In this document: in pieces, positions 41,145 through 48,720 of the stretch
How positions within the stretch are numbered: position 1 is the first letter of the stretch
How the letters are laid out: each line of letters begins with the position of its first letter
Assembly (NCBI GenBank): GCA_947477655.1
Contig: CANJTS010000001.1
Span: forward strand, 449,243-513,242
Direction of reading: 5' to 3'
DNA length: 64,000 bases
Origin: CAILUG01 sp903844415
GTDB taxonomy: Bacteria; Pseudomonadota; Gammaproteobacteria; Pseudomonadales; Pseudohongiellaceae
Position numbers and translations under genes: made by a program
The notes under the pieces: generated by a model
What the model was told of the DNA's origin: nothing
The model's database searches: none
What the model saw: the letters and a program-made list of their open reading frames with translations, nothing else

Positions 41145-43232
41145 ATGTCAGAACAGCCCTTACCGCAACCACACTATAGTGCAGACGATGAACCAATTGT
41201 CCCGATAGACTTTACTCTACCCGGTGCCGAGCGTAATCGCCTGATTAAGCTGCCCAAAACAGTAAATCTTGTAGTTGGCGGGATTTTGCTGGTGTTTTTT
41301 GGTATCAGCTGGTTTGTATTAACCGCCCGATCGGTTTTTTTCGATGTGCTGCCCATCGGCAGCACTTTAACGGTTGCCGGTCAGTTGTCAGTACAAGCTG
41401 GGGAGCGTTATCTTATTCGGCAAGGCACTGTTGAAGTAACGGTAAGTGCAGAAGGTTATTACGACTTTATCGGTGAACTTAACATTGGCGAAGAGCAGGC
41501 CCAGACTTTTAAACTGGAACTCACTCCCTTACCAGGATTTCTGGATCTGGACACAGGCGCTGTAATCGGAGCTGAAGTAAGTGTCGATGGTGAACTCGTA
41601 GGCATAACACCCTTGTTGCAACTGGAAATGGCCGCAGGTGAACACACGCTGCGTGTGCAAGGTGATCGTTATGAACCACTAGAAGTTAATGTCAGCATGG
41701 AAGGCCGTTCTACTTCTCAAACACTATCGCTTGCTCTGGTGAGGGCGTGGGCAAATGTGGCCTTTGCCACTACACCCGCCGGAGCCACTGTCATTATCGA
41801 CGGCATCGATGCAGGCTTAACACCCGTCAGCGCCCAAGTGCTGGCAGGTAAACATGAGGTCGTCGTCAAACTAGCTGCACATAAAGCCTGGACTGACACG
41901 TTCAGTGTGGTTGCCCGCGAAGATATCAACTTGCCAGAAATAACACTGGAACAGGCCGATGGTCTTGTGTTGCTGCGCTCCACTCCTACCAATGCCAGCG
42001 TGACAGTCGACGGAACATTTCAAGGTCAAACGCCATTGGAAATTACCCTCCGGCCCGGTACCAATCACAATCTGGTTTTTTTCCTGAATGGTTATCAAGA
42101 GGAAAGTCGCCAGATCAGCACTAATGCTGCCGCTGAAAGCGCAGTTAATGTCACCTTAGAAGCCATTACCAGTTCGGTGCAGATTTCAACCACCCCTGCC
42201 GATGCTGAACTTTTTATCAACGGCACGGCACGCGGCTCTGCCAATCAAAACATTGAATTACTCGCCGCCAGCCAGACCATCGAAATTCGCCGAGCTGGAT
42301 TTGTACCCTACACCACCACGTTTATTTCACGACCCGGATTTGCGCAGGAACTAACGGTCGAACTAAAAAGTGAGGAGCAACTGCGGGTCGAATCAATCAA
42401 GCAGGATATCACCACCGTTAACGGCCAAACTCTCAAACTAGTCTATCCCGGCAACTTCGTGATGGGCGCATCGCGGCGTGAAGCCGGTCGGCAGGCCAAT
42501 GAAGTGATTCGCAATGTGTCGTTAACCAAACCTTTTTATCTGTCGCATGCTGAAGTGAGCAACGCTCAGTTTGCTGCTTTCGATGCAGAACATACCTCGG
42601 GGGTAGTAGAAGGTCGAACTCTTAACAATGATACCCAGCCTGTGGTGCGTGTTACCTGGGAGCAAGCAGCACTGTATTGCAACTGGCTTAGCGCCCAAGA
42701 AAATCTGCCGGCTTTCTATACAGTAACGGGCGACGTCGTTAACGGTATTAATCCCACCAGTATTGGTTACCGCCTGCCTACAGAAGCAGAATGGGATTGG
42801 GCGGCGCGTGTGAATGGTGATCCTTCTAGCCTATTGAAATTTCCCTGGGGAGCAGAGTTGCCACCGCCCGATAACCATGGCAACTACGCTGATATTTCTG
42901 CGGCCAATTTTCTCGGCAGGATTTTGGTGAACTACAACGATGGCTACATGGGATCAGCACCCGTTGGCAGTTTTGCAGCCAACACTAATGGTTTTTACGA
43001 CATGGGCGGCAATGTTGCCGAATGGGTAAATGATTTTTACGGTACCGGTGCTGCCGCCTCTAACGCGCCAGAATTAAATCCTGTAGGTCCCGACAGCGGT
43101 ACCTATCACGTGATCCGTGGATCAAGCTGGGCGCATGGCACTGTGACAGAACTGCGGCTTTCCTTTCGCGACTACAACAATGCCGAACGTGACGATGTCG
43201 GATTTCGAATAGCACGTTACCTAGGTGAATAA
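41145..43232 (+). CDS. Membrane-anchored PEGA-repeat protein with FGE/SUMF-like C-terminal domain
   Basis: This 695-residue protein has one transmembrane helix (residues about 40-60), a periplasmic run of PEGA domains (for example VAFATTPAGATVIIDGIDAG and TTPADAELFINGTARG), and a C-terminal formylglycine-generating-enzyme fold from about residue 425: VYPGNFVMGASRREAG, YRLPTEAEWDWAARV, GFYDMGGNVAEWVNDFY and IRGSSWAHG. The active-site cysteines of true formylglycine-generating enzymes are not apparent in the IRGSSWAHG region, so it may be a binding module rather than an oxidase. It lies at the centre of the envelope cluster. Confidence 0.88.
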   Translation: MSEQPLPQPHYSADDEPIVPIDFTLPGAERNRLIKLPKTVNLVVGGILLVFFGISWFVLTARSVFFDVLPIGSTLTVAGQLSVQAGERYLIRQGTVEVTVSAEGYYDFIGELNIGEEQAQTFKLELTPLPGFLDLDTGAVIGAEVSVDGELVGITPLLQLEMAAGEHTLRVQGDRYEPLEVNVSMEGRSTSQTLSLALVRAWANVAFATTPAGATVIIDGIDAGLTPVSAQVLAGKHEVVVKLAAHKAWTDTFSVVAREDINLPEITLEQADGLVLLRSTPTNASVTVDGTFQGQTPLEITLRPGTNHNLVFFLNGYQEESRQISTNAAAESAVNVTLEAITSSVQISTTPADAELFINGTARGSANQNIELLAASQTIEIRRAGFVPYTTTFISRPGFAQELTVELKSEEQLRVESIKQDITTVNGQTLKLVYPGNFVMGASRREAGRQANEVIRNVSLTKPFYLSHAEVSNAQFAAFDAEHTSGVVEGRTLNNDTQPVVRVTWEQAALYCNWLSAQENLPAFYTVTGDVVNGINPTSIGYRLPTEAEWDWAARVNGDPSSLLKFPWGAELPPPDNHGNYADISAANFLGRILVNYNDGYMGSAPVGSFAANTNGFYDMGGNVAEWVNDFYGTGAAASNAPELNPVGPDSGTYHVIRGSSWAHGTVTELRLSFRDYNNAERDDVGFRIARYLGE

Positions 43233-43233
43233 G

Positions 43234-43551
43234 ATGCGTGATTGGCTTACATTTTTGCTGGTAATAGCAGGTTTTGCTCCGCTAATGTTTGTGCTTGCTG
43301 CAGAGCCTACAGTTACCAATGAGGATCAGGCAACCTTCGATGCGGCCGCAACAGAAGGCACCCAGCTTCCCGTTCTTTCTGCCAGCGACGCCCAAATTGC
43401 CGAGGACATGCTCACTGCTGAGGCCGCGGCTGGTGCAAACGACGCAGCGACTACCGCTGTCACTACGACTCCTTCCAATAGCAACGAAGATTTTGTGCCA
43501 ACGATACAAATATCCGAAGATTTATCAGTGTCTTTTCCGGTCGACATTTAA
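43234..43551 (+). CDS. Small exported acidic protein of unknown function
   Basis: This 105-residue protein has a signal peptide (DWLTFLLVIAGFAPLMFVLAA) and an acidic, Ala/Thr-rich mature part without cysteine. The ATG at 43234 comes immediately after the stop of the PEGA gene, with AGGTGA at close spacing; a GTG at 43225 would overlap it. Nothing recognisable. Its place between two cluster genes suggests a role in the same assembly. Confidence 0.7.
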   Translation: MRDWLTFLLVIAGFAPLMFVLAAEPTVTNEDQATFDAAATEGTQLPVLSASDAQIAEDMLTAEAAAGANDAATTAVTTTPSNSNEDFVPTIQISEDLSVSFPVDI

Positions 43552-43596
43552 AATTATGCAACGCCATACAACCATACAGCAGGAGCTTAACGATCC

Positions 43597-44937
43597 GTGA
43601 CGCCTTACCTGATCGAACTGACGGACCATAATATTTGTGTTCGCAGTCAATACGAGCTACTCGCCCGCAGCCCCGGCTTTGCCAACATTGTCGGCCTTGC
43701 ACCCGTGTTTGGCGAAACCGCTCGTAGTCAGGCACGGCAACATCCACGGCATAGCTTCAATCAGTTCTGGTCGCAGCTCAGCCTCGATCCACTCACCATC
43801 AAGAATAAACATTTTCGCCATACCGCCGATCTTGCTTATGGGCATCTCGACACTCTCACCAGACCTCTTAATTTAGAACACGGTGCCGTTATTGCCGTGC
43901 CCAGCAACTATAACCGCAGCCAGCTGTCTGTGTTGCTGGGAGTAGTAAAGCAATGTGCGTTTAGTGCGGTTGGCTTGGTAGATTTGGCCTTGCTACAAGC
44001 AGCCGGGACTGTGGCAAACGAATCTTCGGCAAACGAATGCATCATTATTGATCTGCAGTTACATCAAGCGGTGTTGACCAGTTTTCGCCAGGTTGATGGC
44101 CATCTTTTGAAAGAGCAAGTGGTACAGATTCCCTTCGCTGGATTGCTGGCTTTGCAGGACGCTTGGGTCAACATGATATGTGATGAATTTATCAGCCAGA
44201 GTCGTTTTGACCCGCAGCGCGATGCCGAGTCCGAGCAGTTTATTGCCAATCAGCTGAGTCGATTATTGAGCACCAGCCAAAATACTAACGAACAGATACT
44301 GGAAATAAATCTGAAAGGGACGGTGCATCAAGTTCACCTGACTCGTGCGCATTTTGAACAGAAGTCTCAAGCCATTTTTACGCGCATAAACCAACAGATC
44401 ACCGAATTGCGTCACCCTGGCAGCACCCTACACGTAAGCGCCAGCCAGCTGCAGTTGCCAGGCTTAAGCCAAGCCATTCCTGGTTTGATCGCCCTTGATG
44501 ATGAGATGGCCGTGCACACCTGCCTGCAGCACCTGGAACATATCCAGCGCGCGCCCGACAGTTTGCAGTTTATAACCCGCTTGCCCTTAGCAAAATCAGC
44601 TGCCTCCCGCGCACCGACCCTGCCCACACGTAACCCTACTCATGTGTTGTTCCAACATAGAGCCCTGTTACTCCCGCTCGGTAGATTGACACTAGGCACA
44701 GCGCCTGCTGCTCTCGAAAGCGCCCGCATCATGCCCTTAACCACGGTGGATTTTAGTGGTGCAATTTCGCTGCTGCGTACCAACAAGGGTGTGCAACTGG
44801 AAATTCATACCGCTGAACCGGTATTGCACAACGGGCAGCCTGCTCAAAACGGACAAATGTTGGTGCTCGGAGACGGCCTGCAACTGGGTCAGAGCGCGCT
44901 TACTCTGCAACTGATCGTCGTGGAGCAGGTGACGTGA
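43597..44937 (+). CDS. Possible actin/Hsp70-fold protein with FHA-like C-terminal domain
   Basis: A 446-residue cytoplasmic protein starting at GTG 43597. The first about 300 residues have the order of an actin/Hsp70-like ATPase: an opening TPYLIELTDHNICVRS, EHGAVIAVPSNYNRSQLSVL with the following LVDLALLQAAGT, and NECIIIDLQLHQAVLTSF, resembling phosphate-1, linker and phosphate-2 regions. The C-terminal about 80 residues (VQLEIHTAEPVLHNGQPAQN, GDGLQLGQSAL) look like a degenerate FHA domain. Catalytic residues cannot be confirmed by eye. The stop overlaps the next start by 4 bp, indicating translational coupling to the first VWA gene. Confidence 0.65.
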   Translation: MTPYLIELTDHNICVRSQYELLARSPGFANIVGLAPVFGETARSQARQHPRHSFNQFWSQLSLDPLTIKNKHFRHTADLAYGHLDTLTRPLNLEHGAVIAVPSNYNRSQLSVLLGVVKQCAFSAVGLVDLALLQAAGTVANESSANECIIIDLQLHQAVLTSFRQVDGHLLKEQVVQIPFAGLLALQDAWVNMICDEFISQSRFDPQRDAESEQFIANQLSRLLSTSQNTNEQILEINLKGTVHQVHLTRAHFEQKSQAIFTRINQQITELRHPGSTLHVSASQLQLPGLSQAIPGLIALDDEMAVHTCLQHLEHIQRAPDSLQFITRLPLAKSAASRAPTLPTRNPTHVLFQHRALLLPLGRLTLGTAPAALESARIMPLTTVDFSGAISLLRTNKGVQLEIHTAEPVLHNGQPAQNGQMLVLGDGLQLGQSALTLQLIVVEQVT

Positions 44938-46028
44938 GCAAAAAAAGAATCCGCTCAGTTGACCCCATCAGCATGTCGTTTCTAGACGTCATCTCCTGCG
45001 GTTTTGGTGCGGTGATTTTGCTGTTTATGGTGATGAAACACTCGACCAGTCTCGAACTTCCCTCTGTTACTCCTGAATTGGTGGCCGAAATCGACCTGTT
45101 GGACGAAGAAATTAGGGATGGCAAAGAAGGTCTGGTGCGAGTCCGCAACACCCTTTCGGATGTGGATTTGCAAATGGTACAAGCACAAGGTTTGGCCAGC
45201 TCCATTGAAGAAGAAATCAAAACGTTTCTGGAAGAGTTGGCGCAAATGGAAAACAACACCCTGGCCAACGAAGAGAGTGTGGCAAAACTAAAAGCCGATA
45301 TTGATTCACTCGAAGAAGAACTGAATCGATTACGTGCCGCCGAAGATCAGGTTACCGGCAATAACATTCGTGAATTTATCGGCGATGGTAACCGCCAATA
45401 CCTCACCGGACTGATTCTGGGTGGTAACCGAATCCTGATCCTGGTCGACATGTCGGCCAGTATGCTCGATAACACCATCGTCAACATTATTCGGCGCCGC
45501 AACATGCCCGACGCTGAGCGTATTAATTCGGCCAAATGGATTCAGGTACGAAAAACAGTGGACTGGCTCACTACCCAATTGCCCGTGCCCAGCCAATATC
45601 AGATTTATGTTTTCAACAACGAGGCGCGATCGCTATTGCCTGGCACTGAAGGCCGTTGGTTGGAAGTGGCGGATGAACCACAATTAACCCAAGCAGTGAC
45701 TGCGCTGAACGCAATCATTCCCAATGAAGGTACTAATCTAGAAAACCTGTTTGTGTCCATAAGTCAGATGAATCCCTTACCTGACAACATTTTTCTGATC
45801 ACTGATGGGCTGCCGACGCTTGGCAGTCGAGGAAAAACAACTGGCACTATAACCGGCAGAGACCGTGAAGAGTTATTTGAAAATGCTCTCCAGAAATTAC
45901 CTGAGAACATCCCGGTAAATGTGATCATGTCGCCCCTGGAAGGCGATCCGATGGCGCCCGGCTGGTACTGGCAACTGGCAATCCAGACCAAGGGTTCATT
46001 TATGATGCCGTCCCCTGATTGGCCATGA
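44934..46028 (+). CDS. VWA protein with ExbD-like N-terminal membrane helix, copy 1
   Basis: This 364-residue protein begins at GTG. Its N-terminal segment DPISMSFLDVISCGFGAVIL continues as a hydrophobic helix and includes D18, in the position of the proton-carrying aspartate of ExbD/TolR. A coiled coil follows (residues about 50-140), and then a von Willebrand factor A domain with the metal-site motif VDMSAS (D172, S174, S176), GTNLENLF and FLITDGLPT. The layout places a metal-binding adhesion domain in the periplasm on a channel-type helix. It shares architecture with the next gene. Confidence 0.86.
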   Translation: MSKKRIRSVDPISMSFLDVISCGFGAVILLFMVMKHSTSLELPSVTPELVAEIDLLDEEIRDGKEGLVRVRNTLSDVDLQMVQAQGLASSIEEEIKTFLEELAQMENNTLANEESVAKLKADIDSLEEELNRLRAAEDQVTGNNIREFIGDGNRQYLTGLILGGNRILILVDMSASMLDNTIVNIIRRRNMPDAERINSAKWIQVRKTVDWLTTQLPVPSQYQIYVFNNEARSLLPGTEGRWLEVADEPQLTQAVTALNAIIPNEGTNLENLFVSISQMNPLPDNIFLITDGLPTLGSRGKTTGTITGRDREELFENALQKLPENIPVNVIMSPLEGDPMAPGWYWQLAIQTKGSFMMPSPDWP

Positions 46029-46116
46029 TGCACTCAGGGACTTACCACAAAAATATTTGGCGCAGTTATTTCTGCAGCGTTGATAACAGTAAAATTTAAC
46101 AGGGTGCAAGGACATC

Positions 46117-47130
46117 ATGGCACGTAAAAGACGAGATGCAGACCCTTTCACTATGTCTTTTCTGGACATCATGTGCTGTGGTTTTGGAGCCATCATTCTG
46201 TTGATGATGATCTCTAGGTCATCGCCTGAAACTGATGCATCTTCTGCATTGGAAGTCTCCCAAACCCCTGTCGAAGGCAGTGTGCTGAATCTGCAAAAAC
46301 AGTTGTTTGCAATCCGTGGCGAAACCAATGTGTACAACCGCGATCTCAATGCCAAACACGAACAATTGTCTGACTATAACGCCCGCATTGCTCGTTTGCG
46401 CCGCGAGCTATCTACGCTCAACGGCCGCTTCAATACGACGACATTACAATCGACCGACTTTGAACAACTGCAAGGTCAGCTGGCCGTGGCACGGCAAGAT
46501 CTGACTGCAGAGATGAAACGTTTGCAGCTGAACCTCGGCGCTCAGATCAACACGGATTCCGTGGGTGGCGTTCCGGTAGACAGTGAGTACATTATTTTTA
46601 TCATTGATACTTCGGGCAGTATGTTTAATTACGCTTGGGATCGCATGATGGAAACAATGGCCGATACACTAGAAATTTATCCGGCAGTAAAAGGCATTCA
46701 GGTCATGAGCGATCAGGGTGATTATATGTTTTCCACCTTCCGTGATACCTGGATACCCGATTCACCCGCGCGCCGCGCAGCTATTATGCAACGCTTGCGT
46801 ACTTGGAATCCCTTTAGTATTAGCTCTCCCGTAGAGGGCATCATTAAGGCAATTCGTACTTTTTATGATCCCGAAAAGAAAATCAGTTTGTACGTATTTG
46901 GGGATGACTTTACCGGCAACTCGATTGCCGATGTGGTGGAAACTGTTGATCGAATAAATGTGGAGTCTGGTACGGGTGAACGCCTGGTACGTATCCATGG
47001 CATTGGTTTTCCGGTAATCCTTTCGCAACCTCGACGCTATCAAACTGGCGCATTCCGGTATTCTGCGTTAATGCGAGAACTGGCGCGGAAAAATGGCGGG
47101 ACTTTTGTAGGATTGAATGATTTTTATTGA
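46117..47130 (+). CDS. VWA protein with ExbD-like N-terminal membrane helix, copy 2
   Basis: This 337-residue protein parallels copy 1: a basic start, DPFTMSFLDIMCCGFGAIIL as membrane helix with D17 in the same position, a coiled-coil stretch (about 55-145), and a VWA domain with FIIDTSGSM (D164, S166, S168). It has the divergent segment YVFGDDFTGNS in the later half and no obvious LITDG match. The 88-bp gap from copy 1 has no strong terminator. Pairing with copy 1 suggests a heterodimer comparable to stator rod subunits. That is inference. Confidence 0.85.
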   Translation: MARKRRDADPFTMSFLDIMCCGFGAIILLMMISRSSPETDASSALEVSQTPVEGSVLNLQKQLFAIRGETNVYNRDLNAKHEQLSDYNARIARLRRELSTLNGRFNTTTLQSTDFEQLQGQLAVARQDLTAEMKRLQLNLGAQINTDSVGGVPVDSEYIIFIIDTSGSMFNYAWDRMMETMADTLEIYPAVKGIQVMSDQGDYMFSTFRDTWIPDSPARRAAIMQRLRTWNPFSISSPVEGIIKAIRTFYDPEKKISLYVFGDDFTGNSIADVVETVDRINVESGTGERLVRIHGIGFPVILSQPRRYQTGAFRYSALMRELARKNGGTFVGLNDFY

Positions 47131-47212
47131 TGCTAAATAAAAGCCGAGTAATATGAAACTTCCTCCATTAAGCTTTGGGGGCAGTATAAGTAAAACTGAA
47201 AAAGTAATTTTT

Positions 47213-47860
47213 ATGAGCAAAGCTAAGAAAACACACCCTTATTTGTTAAACACTTTGCTGCTGTGTTTACCCTTACTGTTGGTCAGTGCTTGCTCGGTAA
47301 GTACCATTACTTTGACCGGGAGTTATCCTACGCCGCTGGCACAAAAACTCCCATTGACCGTCGGTGTTTATTACCCGGACGAGCTCAAAAATTACACTTT
47401 CACTGAATTTGACGACAGCACTGGCAAGGATCAGTACGTCATCCAAAGTGGGTCCTCGCAAATCGCATTGTTCAACACTTTGTTGCCGGCTTTGTTTGAA
47501 AATGTGGTGATGCTCGATACTCTGGACAATGTGCAAAGCAACACCAGCGTGGATGCAGTGTTTGTCCCTGCCATTGTGGAATTCCAACTCGGGCTGCCGA
47601 GCAAAACCAAACTCAATGTTTATGAGATCTGGGTCAAGTACAACATGCGCTTAGAAAATAATGAAGGTGAAGTCATTGCTGATTGGGTAATGCCTGCTTA
47701 CGGCAAGTCTCCGGAAGAATCTTTTCAGTCGGTTGATAATGGCATACAAAACGCAGCGGTGGTCGCCATGCGCGATCTAGCCGCCAGCTTTACCCTTGAG
47801 TTTGCCGACAACCCCGAAGTAAACGAATGGCTTAAAGAAAACGAATATCTCGCCAAATAA
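47213..47860 (+). CDS. Lipoprotein of unknown function (GNA1162-like pattern)
   Basis: From the ATG at 47213 the protein is 215 residues with a lipoprotein signal peptide (LLLCLPLLLVSAC). The frame extends to 47153, but the signal peptide begins at the later ATG. The mature part, with KLPLTVGVYYPDELKNYTF and DAVFVPAIVEFQLGLPSK, resembles the periplasmic alpha/beta domains of GNA1162/CsgG-related lipoproteins, without certainty. It follows VWA copy 2 and precedes another lipoprotein. Confidence 0.75.
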   Translation: MSKAKKTHPYLLNTLLLCLPLLLVSACSVSTITLTGSYPTPLAQKLPLTVGVYYPDELKNYTFTEFDDSTGKDQYVIQSGSSQIALFNTLLPALFENVVMLDTLDNVQSNTSVDAVFVPAIVEFQLGLPSKTKLNVYEIWVKYNMRLENNEGEVIADWVMPAYGKSPEESFQSVDNGIQNAAVVAMRDLAASFTLEFADNPEVNEWLKENEYLAK

Positions 47861-47925
47861 TGTACTAAAAATAGTACTAAAAAAAAGCACACTAAAAACA
47901 GGCAACATGTGCAGGTAATGCCACC

Positions 47926-47973
47926 ATGAACATGAGAATGAACATGAGAATGAACATGAGAATGATCATGAGA
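47926..47973. repeat. 12-bp tandem repeat at a start codon (ATGAACATGAGA)
   Basis: Three exact copies (47926-47961) and one with a single change (47962-47973) encode MNMR repeats at the N-terminus of a lipoprotein. Each unit supplies two in-frame ATG codons, so gain or loss of units keeps the frame. Confidence 0.9.
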
Positions 47974-48642
47974 ATGAACATAAACAGATCCAGTATTCTT
48001 ACCTGCCTGCCACTCTTGCTTACGTTAACACTGCCGGCTTGTACTACTACTGAAATTGATGAATTTCGGCAGGGTGAAACCAGCATCTCCGCCAGTGAAA
48101 AAATCGTCATTTTAGGTCGTAGGCAAAATAACAATTACGAAACTGAAGGCAGCTTTGTTAATTGTGTTGCCAATATTGTCAGTTCGGGCAAAGACGGCAT
48201 AACGGTTGTACCTGAACAAGAATTTTTGGATGCCATGTTTCCTTTTTTTGAACCCCGCACTGCGCCCATGCGTACAACTCACTTAAAGGAATTGATGAGC
48301 GTGGAAGTTGCGGAGCAAAAATTAGAAGAGTTTGGCGTTGAATATATCGTTTGGCTTGATGGCCTCACGCAACGCACGGATGGTGGGGGCTCCATGTCAT
48401 GTGTTATTGGACCAGGTGGTGGTGGTTGTTTCGGTTTTGGCACCTGGACAGACGATTCTAATTTTGAAGCGGAAATCTGGGATATGGACACTCAAGAGTC
48501 TGTTGGCTCTATCAGCACTGATGCCAATGGTCAGTCTTATATGCCCGCTATTGTGATCCCGATCCCTTTTATTGCGCGCGTGGAAGCTAATGCGTGTAGC
48601 GGACTTGGCAATCAACTCAAACAATTTATTAAAGGCAGTTAA
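47926..48642 (+). CDS. Lipoprotein of unknown function with repeated start codons
   Basis: The 238-residue product begins with repeated MNMR units, then a lipoprotein signal peptide (LTCLPLLLTLTLPAC). The mature part has two conserved-looking cysteine regions (NCVANIVSSG and SCVIGPGGGGCFGFG) and the alpha/beta segment EYIVWLDGLTQ. Which ATG is used cannot be told, as all the early ones are in frame. No family is recognised. The gene lies between another lipoprotein gene and the M48 peptidase gene. Confidence 0.75.
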   Translation: MNMRMNMRMNMRMIMRMNINRSSILTCLPLLLTLTLPACTTTEIDEFRQGETSISASEKIVILGRRQNNNYETEGSFVNCVANIVSSGKDGITVVPEQEFLDAMFPFFEPRTAPMRTTHLKELMSVEVAEQKLEEFGVEYIVWLDGLTQRTDGGGSMSCVIGPGGGGCFGFGTWTDDSNFEAEIWDMDTQESVGSISTDANGQSYMPAIVIPIPFIARVEANACSGLGNQLKQFIKGS

Positions 48643-48720
48643 GCTGCCTTGCACTTGCTAGCTTGTGGAATATCCATAACTTCAGTTTGGATTAAGATTA
48701 ACAGGAGTACACTGGAGTTC

